24,468 bases of DNA from Fonticula alba. Lineage: Eukaryota > Opisthokonta > Rotosphaerida > Fonticulaceae. A model generated the notes under the pieces. It was not told the origin of the DNA and ran no database searches. It saw only the letters and a list, made by a program, of their open reading frames with translations. Shown here piece by piece: positions 1-8,848 of this stretch (positions within the stretch are counted from its first letter, which is position 1; the number at the start of each line of letters is the position of its first letter). Location of the stretch: positions 115,394 to 139,861 of the forward strand of contig NW_009242974.1 of the NCBI RefSeq assembly GCF_000388065.1. The letters run 5' to 3'. The position numbers and the translations under genes were made by a program.

Positions 1-917
1 GGGGGCATGCCTTACGGGTGAGTCGAGCTAATCGGAGAGGAAGAGAAGGGGCAAGGGGGGTGGATAAAAGAAAGGCAGCGGGGGTGGCAGTGCCAGCTCG
101 AAAGGCAAAGTGAGGGCCTCATATCGGGGCAGGAGCGCCGCCGCCGCCAGCGCACCTTCATGGTGAGATAGTTATCCACCGAGGGGCAGGCATACATCCA
201 GAGGCTGTAGGTGGAGGGCTCACTGGAGGTGTCGGGCGTGGTGCCGCGGAAAAAGAGGTTGTCATCATGGAGGAGCGAGTGCACTTGGCACTTGAAGGGT
301 TCCGGCGCCGAGGGGTCCTGCGGACGGGTGGAGCTGGCACAAATGTCTGCCAGGCCGGAGGTGAGCTTCGCAGAGGCAACAGGGCGAGGGAGGGGTCAGT
401 TGGGGGAGGGGGGAATGTCCAACATGGCGGCCCCAGGGCCGGGGAGAAGAGGTGGAGGAGAAGTGCCCTGGCGGGCTGCCACAGCCGATCGTACATAGGA
501 CAGCTCCTCCATGGTACACCACTGGAGGAGGACGGGATTGTCCTCGGAAATGGGCTGCCTCAGCGAGGGTCAGCATGGCACAAGCACACACGTCGCATAG
601 TTAACGTCAGTCACCAGCACCAGAGGGGGAGGGGGGGGGAGGGAGGCGAGAGGGAAAGCCCGCGCAAGAAGCACCCCCCATCGGGGGGGACGTACAATCG
701 AGGAATCCAAACTGAATTGGTAGTGCCCACCGGGGCGCATGGTGTATGTAGACTGCCCGCCGATGGACATGCGGACTTGAATCAGGGCCGGCGTCGTGTA
801 TGTCGGCCGCAGGGAGATGGTCGTGTCCTGAACGAGGGCCTGCGCCGAGGACAGCAGCAGGGTGGCCAACAGGGCCACAGCCAGCAGGAGCGTCCAGGCC
901 GAAGAGGGCCGTGCCAT
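1..917 (-). CDS. Secretory-pathway protein with signal peptide, 5' part only (function not identified)
   Basis: Partial gene entering the window from the left. The ATG at 917-915 opens a classic signal peptide (residues 1-26: MARPSS, then a Leu/Ala-rich core ending in SSAQA). Proposed exons, all joined in phase 0: 917-696, 554-495, 317-156, and possibly 27-1. Donors are GTACGT, GTACGA and GTGCGC; acceptors are CAG, CAG and TTAG. Exon 2 encodes an acidic stretch with LLQWCTMEELSY. Exon 3 encodes FKCQVHSLLHDDNLFFRG and the pattern YSLWMYAC followed by YLTMK. Cysteines and alternating hydrophobics suggest a folded luminal domain. The Y-x-L-x-x-x-x-C followed by a short beta-like strand is vaguely like the luminal domain of GOST-type seven-helix proteins (GPR107/TMEM87), but this is only a layout resemblance and I do not claim the family. 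The third acceptor was chosen by phase: two upstream AGs (GGCAG, GCCAG) break the frame. No transmembrane segment lies inside the window. Confidence 0.6.
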
Positions 918-2775
918 GCTCCTCCCGGTATGGGGAACTGAGATCCCGACGGCAGGTTAGCAATCGCGGACATGGCGAGGTGGCCACCGCAGGCCCGAGC
1001 ATATACCAAGGCCAGCATGGCGACAGGTTGGGACCCCCCCCACGAGAGAGAGAGAGATGGGGGCGGAGAGAGGGAGAGAGGGAGAAGGGGCGGGAACACA
1101 CCGTTGGCGTCAAAAGGCCCCCTCATGGTTGAGGCTAAGTGGCGAGGCAAAGGGGGTAGCGTCGCTGGAAACGGGGCAATATGCCTTGCGCAAAGGACCC
1201 TGGGGGAGGGGCGTCGCGAAATAGCAAACACAAACGCAGGAGCAGGGGGGGGGGAGGGAAGGAAACAAGGAGAGGGTAGAAAAGAGCGGGCGAGGAGCAG
1301 GCAGAGGGGGAGGGGGGGGGGACAGGAGGATGTGAGAAGGCGTGGGTGCGGAAGATCCCCGGATCGGGGGGGCCGGGGGCGGGGATCTGGCTGAAAAAAG
1401 GCATTTCTCGGGAGGAGCGGAGGAAGCCATGATCGGCCTTCGGTGCCCGGCGGAGGTGGGCCGGGGGGGGGGGGGGGAGCAGCCGGTGCGGGACGAGATC
1501 GCGCCTGGCGACCCCCCTCCCCCAGGACCATCTTCCGTGCCGGAGCCGCTCCGGGCGAGTCATCACTCGCCACGCGCCATTTCCCGTCCCGGCATGCCCC
1601 CGCCCCCCCACTGCCGAAGCTGGCTCCCTAGTGCGTCTTCTGGCCAGCACACGCACACACACACACACACATGCACCAACGTGCTTCACCGCCCGAGGGG
1701 GGGGGGGGGGCCTTTCTTCGGTAAGGGCCCGCTTGCCGAAAGCAGAAGCAGCTGTGCATCCCGGCCTCGCGCGTTGACCGGTGCAGGCCGTTCCTTCGCG
1801 GCGAGGGGGGCCAATGAACACCCCCCCCCACCCCGGGGGGGGGGGAGGGGCCATCAGCATGAGACAGCATCTGGCCTCTGGCGAAGTCCCGCCCCCCTCG
1901 GCCCTTAGCCAGCCAAGCCCCGGCACGGTCGCGAGGCCAAGCCCCCGGAGCATGGTCCCTGGCCGATCGTCACCCCTCCGGTGTGCTCCCTTGGCCCGCA
2001 CGCATTCCTCGAGCACATCTCTCGCGCCCGGAGCCGGGCCCCGGGCAGGAACATGATCGAGCATCTCCGGCGTCGATGGGAGTCAAGGGCGTCAGCCCGG
2101 CGCACAGGGACCCGGAGCCAGTGTGGTGCGAGATTCAATCCGCCGGCTACCCCGCAGCGTCGCCCGCGGCGGCCGCGCCTCCCAGCCGCGCTGGAAGCCC
2201 CGACGCCCAGGCGGATCCCGGCGCGCTCGACCCAAAGAATGCCCCCCCCCCCCCGCCCGCCCCCCCGCCCACAGCCCAAGTGCACGGTTCAATCTTATTA
2301 TTCTTTCCTCTTCTTTCCTGGGGCGTGTGGTGCTACTGGCTCTCGCCCCTGCGGCCGTGGAAAGGGGCGCCGGATACTCGCGCGCCTCTCTGTGACGTAT
2401 GGTCCACTCGGAGCAAGGCGGGGGGTTAGGGTTGGTGGGTCGCGTGACAGAGAATCTGCTGTTTTGTATGTTCCGTGCTGCCTTTGGAGCATGGCGGACC
2501 CGTGTCGCCGGCCGGACGGCTGCCCCATGCAGCCCGACCGACTCGGGGGATTCTGACCGGCCTCTCGATCGCGCTGCTCCCTGCTCACGGATCGGGCCGC
2601 GCTCCGTGGGGACCTCCCGCCGGGTCTTTTTCGGTGCCCACTGGGCATTCGCGGAGGGAACCATCGAACGCAGTCCCCCCCCACCCCCACCCCCGCCACC
2701 GCCGCCACCACCACCATCACCGCCACCACCTCCTCCTCCTCTCCGCCGCTCGGCTTGTTTGCCTGACTCACGGCC
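918..2775. other. Gene-free divergent intergenic region between the secretory gene and the CDC26-like gene
   Basis: No open frame here resembles a protein; the many ORFs are GC-driven and low in complexity. It holds repeated G-runs and GA/GAGA tracts (about 1043-1100, 1240-1330), a CA dinucleotide repeat (about 1651-1671), a G12 run near 1697 and a C/G pair of runs near 1824-1851. A less GC-rich patch at about 2280-2320 and 2440-2480 could contain the CDC26-like gene's core promoter. A TTAGGGTT motif lies at about 2426-2433. No TATA box is evident. The last 90 bases before 2776 are CCA/CCG/TCC-rich, consistent with a pyrimidine-rich 5' leader. Confidence 0.6.
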
Positions 2776-2779
2776 ATGA
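2399..2779 (+). other. Possible upstream ORF overlapping the CDC26-like start as ATGA
   Basis: A 126-codon frame opened by the ATG at 2399 ends with TGA at 2777-2779, so its stop overlaps the ATG at 2776 as ATGA. The encoded peptide ends in a poly-proline run and resembles no family I know. It would matter only if the transcript starts upstream of 2399; the transcription start is not visible from sequence. The overlap may be coincidence, because open frames are frequent at this base composition. Confidence 0.2.
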
Positions 2780-3131
2780 TCCGCCGCCCCCCAACCGAAA
2801 TCACCCTCGGCCCGGAGGATCTCACCGCCTACATGGCCGCCGCTCCATCCTCTGCCGGTCCTGCTAGCCCGGCCAGCCATACCATTGACCTCCAGCAGCA
2901 GCAGCAGCAGCAGCAACAGCGGCAGCAGCAGCCGGCCGATCAGACACCCCCGTCGACCGGGCCCGTGCCCCATGCGCCTGGGAGAAGTGCCCCACAAGGC
3001 GCGTCCGTGCGTGCCACCTCCTCGCCTGTGCCCGAAGAAACAAGCGACGCCTGTCTCACCCTCCTCTCCACTCCGTTCCACTGGCCGTCGGTGCCACCCA
3101 GTCGGCCGACTCCTGGCCCCAGCAACTCTGA
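2776..3131 (+). CDS. CDC26: CDC26/Hcn1-like subunit of the anaphase-promoting complex (APC12)
   Basis: The N-terminus MIRRPPTEITLGPEDLTAYM matches the CDC26/Hcn1 signature M-x-R-R-x-P-T-x-[IL]-x-[LI]-x-x-[ED]-D-[LIV], including the A-Y found in the fission yeast form. In the family this N-terminal segment is an extended peptide that threads through the TPR superhelix of APC6/CDC16 and stabilises it; the APC/C is the ubiquitin ligase that degrades cyclin B and securin. The open frame continues far downstream, antisense to the TM9SF gene, which is not credible. A GTGCGT donor at 3007 and the CCCAG acceptor ending at 3101 (phase 0) give exons 2776-3006 and 3102-3131, a protein of 86 aa, against 85 aa for human CDC26. 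A second acceptor ending at 3122 gives 79 aa with the same stop. Odd features: poly-Q at residues 40-52, and no recognisable C-terminal R-x-R-I-G motif. Family call fairly firm; exon model moderate. Confidence 0.7.
2893..2931 (+). repeat. CAG repeat encoding poly-Q in the CDC26-like protein
   Basis: Thirteen codons, almost all CAG or CAA with one CGG, encode Q9-R-Q3 at residues 40-52, just after the conserved APC6-binding segment. Triplet-repeat origin is visible in the DNA. The position leaves the conserved first 20 residues intact. Confidence 0.85.
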
Positions 3132-3315
3132 GCGCATTCGGGGGAGGGGGAAGGGCGGAAAGCAGGCAAGGGCACATCAGCAAGCCGACCGGGTGTTTGT
3201 ATTATTGGCACGCGCATCTTTCCGCGCTCGCCGGTTTCTTCTTTCCCCGGCGCGATGGCATCCGACGCCACGCCCAAATACAGCCTCCCTGGATGATACT
3301 CCCTTCCTGGCGCCG

Positions 3316-6300
3316 TTACTCAACGCGCACCGTCGAGAAGAGCCAGCGCGCGGTCTGGAAGGCGGCGAATACACCGACTCCAGCTGCCACCGGGCACAAA
3401 AGCAGCAGCAGCTGGACGCCGCGGAAGAGAATCACCACCACGGCGGCCGCCTGGCCGGGCAGATCGGTTGCCGTCCCGACGCGGACCAGCTGCGTCACAC
3501 AGTGCAGCATGACGGCCATCGCCGCGGCACACCCCGGGGCCAGAGCGGCCGGCCACCACCAGAAGTAGTTCTGTCCCGTCCGAGGGACGGAGGGGTGAGC
3601 GAGAGTGAGAGCGACGAGAAGACCCGGGGGTCCCGAGCATGTGGAGGAGCAGGCAGGAGACAGGGGGCAGGTGGAGGGGGGGAGGGGGGGGGGGATGGTC
3701 CACCGCCAGTGTTCAGGAAAGTGTCAGTGGCCAAATCCGGGGCAGGAAAACAGGCCGCAGCAGCGGCAGCATCATCCCCGGCAGCAGCAGGAGCAGCGGC
3801 AGCAGCAACCCACTCGGAGCCGGGTGACAGGGCCCGGAGCACGCACCTCGGTCTGCCAGCAGTGATAGGCAGTGGCCATGCCAGCCAGGCATGCCCCCCC
3901 GATGAGGGTCCCCATCCAGAGGGTCAGTGCCAGGGCATACTCCCAGCTGACCATCGGCGGGAACCAGCTCCAGGGAACCATGCCCGAGTGCAAGCGCGCC
4001 AAGGCGCCCCACATGTAGAGCCCCAGCGGGAAGGCATACGCCAGGGCCACCGTGTACGGCCCGAGGGGGATCCGGCCCCACAGGAGCGGAGCCACCGGGA
4101 CCGGGCGCGGGATGCGGTTGGTCCGCACGGGGGTCGATAGGACGGCCTTCTTGCGGCCGAAGTAGGCCCCGGCCAGACCGAAAGGCAGGGCCCCGGCCAT
4201 GACCAGGCCCGCCCCGAAAGCCCCGAGGACCACGCGAAGGGGGATGCGGCTGCTGCTCTGGACCAGCGAGGCAGCCAGGTTGACAAACATCTGGGCAACC
4301 ATGAGGCCCGCGGGAATGGTGAGGGAGTTCTACCGGTGCCCGGGCAAGGCATCGACGCATGGGGGCGGGTCAGCACGCGTGTGTGGTGGGGTGTGTGCGC
4401 GCACGCGAGGAACATGCAGGGCCGAGGAAGTAGGCCAGAGGGCCAAGGGTGATGCAGGGCGGACGCATGGAGGAAGCCCAGATGCGTGTCCACGCCATCC
4501 CGAGGCCCGGCCCAGGGGGAGGGGGGGGGGGGGGGGGGGGGGTCTTGAGCAACGCACAATCACGGCCTGCCGACTCCAGCTCCCGGGACCCTTGGAGGCG
4601 GCCGAGGCCGTTGACGAGGGGGCCGCCGTGCCGTGGATGAAAAACTTGTGCACTCGCGAGCCGTGGTAGTTGGCAACCGCACTGTCGGCAAGATGACCCC
4701 CCGAGGGCCATCCGGGGGAATGTCGTGAGTCTCATGGAACCAAGGGGCCGCGGCAATGTACAGCGCGAGGTGCAGGGCCACCTGCTGATGGATGGCCGTC
4801 GGGCCTTGACGCACGACAGAACGATAAAGGCACAGGCAGTGGCGCCAAGGATGGCCAGTCGAGACCCATGGCTCGAGAGGGTTTGCGAATAGAGAACCTC
4901 CGAGAGGCTGTCGCCCGAGATCGAAAGCAGCACCAGGCCTGGGCGGGTGGCAACAGGCAGACCGTCAGTCAGTGGCACCACAGCCGGCCTCAAGCCCCCG
5001 ACCTGCCCCTCCCCGCGGCCTCGCTGTTGCCGATTGCGGCTCGCACGCACAGGCCGTCAAAAAGATGCCCGTTGTGGCCAGTTGAATGGCAGTTGAGATG
5101 AGAAGGACCAGCCAGCCGCGGCGCCGCGGCGGCCGGAAGACATCCCCATGAATCAGTCGCCAGCCGGCCAGACCGCCGACCTGGCCGCTGGCCGACGGAT
5201 CGTCGATCATCAGCACGAGGCCCTGTGCCGCGGCAGATCCGTCCTGGAGGATGGCCATGGCGGGAGGGGGAGGGCGAAAAAAAAAGCCCCAGGAAGAGCA
5301 GGAGGCCGGACGAGCCCCCTCTGGGCGTGAGTACGCATGGGCTCGGGGAGATGGCCGCTGGCCGCAAAAAAAACAAACAAACAAACAAACAAGCAAACAA
5401 CACACACACCTTCTCCTGGAGCTCGATGTTCGTGCGCGAGTTGTAGCGCTCGCTCTCTTCGCGCATGGACCGGAAGATCATGAAGCCGAAGCCCACGATG
5501 ACCACGGGCGCCAGGAAATCGCCGATCCCCAGGAGCTTGGCGCTGGAGGCGTCGGCCGGGACCACCGGCGCCTGCAGCGAGTGTGCCAGTCGCACTGGCG
5601 GCGAGGCCAGCGCCCGTGCGACCGGCACAAACTCCGCCGGCGTGGTCTTGACAAAGCGCACCGAGTACGAGTAATTGATGGCCAGCACCTCGGTCGGGGG
5701 GGTTTCATCGGCGCGCTTCTTCGGGCTAGAAGTCAGGTCCAGCACCGGTTGCGGCCGGATCGAGTCCGCGTCTACCATCGACTCATCGCGATCGTGTGGG
5801 CAGAACCCGTGCGACTGGTCGATGCTGTGGTGGCCGGTGGGGGTCCGCAAGGGGGGGGGGGGGGGAAATCGGGTGAGCATGCCTCCGCGCGGAGTGGCGT
5901 TTCGAGCACGCTTTCACACCGGGAAGGGGGGGGGGGGACGCACCTTCGCGGCACGGCCTCCACCCCGAGCACGCGCAGGCCGGTCTTGTCTTTGGACAGA
6001 GACTCGGGATGGAAGTAGACCTTCAAGTCAAAGTGGTTGAACAGGACCGGGAAGCCTTTCTGCGGGCCGGACAGCGGGGCCGCGACCGGCGGAGTGAAAG
6101 GGGACATGCGCAGGAGATGAGACAAAGGGCGTGGGGCTTGTGCTTGCGGCCGTGGGCCGGTGAAAGTGTGAAACAGCCCCACCTAAGTGGGCAAGGGGAG
6201 AGAGAGAGCACGGGAGGACAGGGAGGAAGGGTCATGGAGGGGAGCAGAGCGAGGCGCGACGAACCTCAAGGCGTCCAAGTGGAATGCCCAGCTCCACGCC

Positions 6301-7568
6301 GGCGGCCAGGTCTGAGTTGCCGTAGAAGCGCGAGTGCCGCGAAAAAACCGGCTTCCCGGCGATCACCCTGTAAATGTGTGTGTGTGTGTGTGTGCGTGTG
6401 CATGTGTGCGGGGACGCAGCACACCAGGATGGGAACATGTGGTCGGTCAAACACCCGCAGGGGCCGGCATTCGGGCGCACGGTCAGATACATACCACTCG
6501 GCGCGGTGGCCCGACTTGACCAAAGACGAGAGGAGAGACGATTCGCTACGCGTGGCCTTGACCGTGGACGATCCGTCAGCCCCGCGGCACAGCGGGGAGC
6601 AGGGCAGATCGATGCCGGCCTCGATCTTGGCGGGTCCGGCAGCCCGGCCAGACAATCGGGAGGAGATGGCGAGCGGATGTCAGCCGGCGGCTGCTCGCCA
6701 GAAGCAAGCGCCCCCCTCCCCTCGCGCTTGATCATGCAGCACGTACCAGCAGCGGACTCAAGGACACGCGATCGCCGCTCCACATCTGCAGCCAGTCATT
6801 CCGCCGGGACACCGGCCCGACAGGACCGGGCTTCAATCCGGGGACACCGTCGGCCGGTGTCTTGCCAGGCTTGGTCGGCGCCAGGGAGCGCTCGGTCGTG
6901 CAGAAGGGCAGCCCACCGACCGGCCGAAGGAGGGGGTCGCTGCCCAGCAGGGCCATCGGTGCGCCGACCGTGTTGTACCATACCGGCACGACGTCCCCCT
7001 CCTGTGCAATGGGAAGAGGGAGGACAGGCATCTGGTCAGGGTGCCGCTGGGGGGCTGCCAAAAAAAAAAAGCCCAACCAAACTGGACTCTGGGTCACCCA
7101 TCCCTCTCTCGCTCTTCGCCTGGCCCGCTCCAGTCCCTGCCGCTGATGCCCCCCCCCCCGTCCCCCCCCCCCCCCCCCACACATATACACGCATACAGGA
7201 CACTGCCCTGTGGGATGTCCTTCTTCCTGGCCTGCTTGATGCGCTCCAACGGCACGTTGCTTGTGGGCTATCCGTTGTTTGATGCGGTGTCGGCCGTGCG
7301 CCATCGCTGGGCCGCTCGCGGGGCCCCCCCCCCTCCCCCGAGATCATGAACGCACCGCGAGAACGAGGGACTTCAAGACAGCGGTATTGCCGACAAAGCG
7401 CGAGGGAGTGCCGGAGGAGCTCGCCGCCATGGCGTGCCCCTTTGCCGCCATGCCCTCAAGGGCGAGCTGCTCATCAGCCTCGTCGGTTGCCTGGGCGAAT
7501 GCCCTCGATGCGGGCGCCAGGACCACCACCAGGGCAAGGAGCAGGGCGAGTAGCCGATGGGTGGCCAT
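3316..7568 (-). CDS. TM9SF (nonaspanin/EMP70) nine-transmembrane endomembrane protein
   Basis: Eleven exons on the minus strand: 7568-7356, 7001-6747, 6625-6425, 6351-6265, 6059-5944, 5824-5410, 5243-5051, 4938-4815, 4681-4558, 4329-3847, 3570-3316; about 821 aa. TM9SF proteins reside in Golgi/endosomes and act in membrane-protein sorting, adhesion and lysosomal homeostasis. Order seen: signal peptide (1-25); luminal domain with LPFC, WSGDRV, a C-x-x-x-C pair (AGIDLPCSPLC), RAEWYVSD and VLFNHFDLKVYFHPE; TM1 near 390-412; the family hallmark GWRLIHGDVFRPP; then eight further hydrophobic segments, PVRTNRIPR at 643-651, YHCWQTENYFWWW around the exon 10/11 junction, and the C-terminus. All splice phases match except the exon 3/4 join, which needs an AAG acceptor. 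The protein ends R-V-E instead of the usual K-x-D/E. The ATG at 7568 has an AAAATGG context and starts a clear signal peptide. Which paralogue (TM9SF1-4) is unresolved. Confidence 0.93.
3571..3846 (-). other. TM9SF intron 10
   Basis: A 276-nt intron with a GTGCGT donor at 3846-3841 and an acceptor CAG at 3573-3571. Its ends are fixed by protein continuity (YHCWQTE to NYFWWW) in phase 0. It contains C-runs (G-runs on the plus strand, about 3678-3693) and an imperfect CTG/CAG-type repeat (about 3755-3810). Confidence 0.85.
4330..4557 (-). other. TM9SF intron 9 with a C22 tract
   Basis: A 228-nt intron with a GTGCGT donor at 4557-4552 and a GTAG acceptor just above 4329. The plus-strand G22 run at 4521-4542 is a pure C22 tract in the transcript, only about 10 nt after the donor. 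The rest is GT/CA-rich (4370-4410). Ends are fixed by phase 0 and family alignment (SWSRQAVI to NSLTIPAG). Confidence 0.85.
5244..5409 (-). repeat. TM9SF intron 6 with (GT)n and (GTTT)n repeats at its 5' end
   Basis: The 166-nt intron starts GTGTGTGTGTTG and continues as a GTTT tetranucleotide repeat (plus-strand AAAC units, about 5367-5399), followed by a T-run, and ends in a CTCCAG acceptor. The donor is inside the dinucleotide repeat, so slippage there could move or duplicate the splice site. Confidence 0.8.
6352..6424 (-). repeat. TM9SF intron 3 carrying a (CA)n/(TG)n microsatellite; boundaries uncertain
   Basis: Most of this short intron is an ACACAC repeat in the transcript sense (plus-strand TG units, about 6376-6408). 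The standard acceptor ACAG at 6370-6368 cannot be joined in frame to any GT donor in exon 3. The AAG at 6354-6352 with the GTGTGC donor at 6424 restores phase 0. A one-base assembly error in the A6 run at 6342-6347 is the alternative. Confidence 0.45.
7002..7355 (-). other. TM9SF intron 1 (354 nt, no gene inside)
   Basis: Donor GTGCGT at 7355-7350, acceptor CACAG at 7006-7002, phase 0. It holds C/G homopolymer runs (about 7149-7178 and 7324-7332) and an A10 run near 7061 (T-run in the transcript). A short coding-looking frame at about 7215-7275 was considered as an extra exon but does not have phase-matched splice sites, and the flanking exons already align continuously to the family. Confidence 0.75.
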
Positions 7569-8321
7569 TTTCCTTACACCACGCAGATCGGCGTTCGGTC
7601 GCCCGAAGGTCCAGGATGCAAGAGGAGCGAAAGGGAAAGGGGGAAAACGAAAAAAAAAGTGGGGATGACAGTCGGAGGGCGGAGAGGGGAGAATGGTGAT
7701 TGATAGTGAGGGGGGGGGGGGGGGGGGGGCCCAAGTCGGCGGGCGCCGCTCGCGGGCCGGCGGGGCACCACAAAAAGATGCCCCCTCCTCCGCTCCCTCC
7801 TGGCGGGGTGTCCCCGAGCCGTGTGTCTCTCGCCCCCCGCCCCCTGGCGGGGTGGTGTCCAGGCCCAGGGCGCGAGATCTGATCCGCCGAGGGAAAAAGA
7901 AGGCCGCCTGGAGGTCGCCTTCATCCGCCCCCCGGTGCCAGTGTGCCGGGGAAAAGGAAAGGGAAAAAGGAAGAGAAAAACAGAAGCCGTCGAGGGGGCG
8001 CTAGAGGAAGCACACACACGGGGCCCTCCGCCTCGCGCGAGCTTGGCCCCCCGCCCGCCGGCCCGACCCGGCCCGCCCCGATCGGGCTTGGCCCTTGCCC
8101 CGAGCCCAAGGTGACAGGTTAAGGGTCGGTTGAGGGCGTCGCACCGCTCCCTCCCGGCTGCTCCCGCGACAAAGGCCGCGGCCACGGACTTGCACACACG
8201 TACGCACGCACGAACGTACGCCCACTTGCCCCGGAGCCGGGCGCGCTTCTTCGGCGGGGATTTCGGGCCCGATCGGAGGGAATGACAATGGGATCACGAG
8301 CCCGCCCGGCGCATCACGCAC

Positions 8322-8345
8322 AAACCCTAAATGCCCTTCAAACGG
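8322..8345 (+). promoter_or_regulatory. Telobox-like AAACCCTAA next to TTCAAACGG
   Basis: AAACCCTAA at 8322-8330 is followed seven bases on by TTCAAACGG (8337-8345), which merges TTCAAA (the reverse of the CHR hexamer TTTGAA) with an AACGG MYB-type core. It sits about 755 bp upstream of the TM9SF ATG and 2.1 kb from the NOT1 ATG. Such motifs are promoter elements in other eukaryotes; here function is inference from position only. Confidence 0.25.
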
Positions 8346-8617
8346 CGGAGGGGCCCCAAGCTCGTCGTCCCACCAGCCTGGCTCGGGTGTTCCATCGGTT
8401 GTCACTGCCCAAGCAGGTCAGCATGCCAGGAGCGCGTTTCCTAGGGTAGCAGACAAATTTGTCCACGACGATGCCTCGGGAGCGCTTCCTTCTAGTACAC
8501 AAGAACACATCATCGAGGGTATGCTCGCAAAATGAGGGGCCCGAAGAGCGGACGACGAGGGCGGGGCCCGTCGTGGCGGGATCGCCCGGGCTGGCCGCTC
8601 CTAATCTCCGCCGCGTT

Positions 8618-8636
8618 CGCGCGCGCGCGCGCGCGC
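8618..8636. repeat. Alternating CG dinucleotide tract (potential Z-DNA)
   Basis: About 19 bases of uninterrupted C-G alternation, the sequence type most prone to left-handed Z-DNA. It lies in the NOT1/TM9SF intergenic region, 160 bp before the long G tract. Confidence 0.8.
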
Positions 8637-8795
8637 CGGTCGAAGCTAATCCGACGGTGCCTGCCCGCCGATGATGGAGGGGCCCGGCTCCGCCGAAAGG
8701 GGGTTGTTCTTCTGGAAGCTTGTCCGAGAGGCTTGTCGTTACTTTCTTCGCCCCGGCGAGCTTCCCCCGCGTCGCCCTCCCCCCGTTGATCATCC

Positions 8796-8848
8796 GGGGG
8801 GGGGGGGGGGGGGGGGGGGGAGGGGGGGGGGGGGGGGGGGGGGGGGGG
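8796..8848 (+). repeat. G25-A-G27 homopolymer tract
   Basis: Fifty-three bases that are all G except one A at 8821. Exact length may be affected by sequencing or assembly. It is intergenic and could form stacked G-quadruplexes on the plus strand. Confidence 0.85.

Noticed and set aside
3132-4140. Continuation of the CDC26-like frame to 4140
   Set aside because: It overlaps two TM9SF exons in antisense, is low in complexity, and an 86-aa product by a GTGCGT/CCCAG intron fits the family length.
4682-4814. Extra coding exon in TM9SF (frame with VALHLALYIAAAPWF)
   Set aside because: Hydrophobic and tempting as a membrane helix, but direct joining of 4815 to 4681 with GTGCGT/CAG closes the phase and matches family spacing without it.
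7215-7275. Small extra exon in TM9SF intron 1
   Set aside because: No phase-matched donor, and exon 1 to exon 2 is already continuous with the family's N-terminal pattern.
3316-7568. TM9SF as a pseudogene because of frame changes
   Set aside because: All frame changes are explained by introns with consistent donors and phases; only one junction is uncertain and the conserved motifs are intact.
8338-8793. 151-codon minus-strand frame in the NOT1/TM9SF intergenic region
   Set aside because: Arg-rich and without family likeness; no house-style splice sites or start context that would make it a gene.
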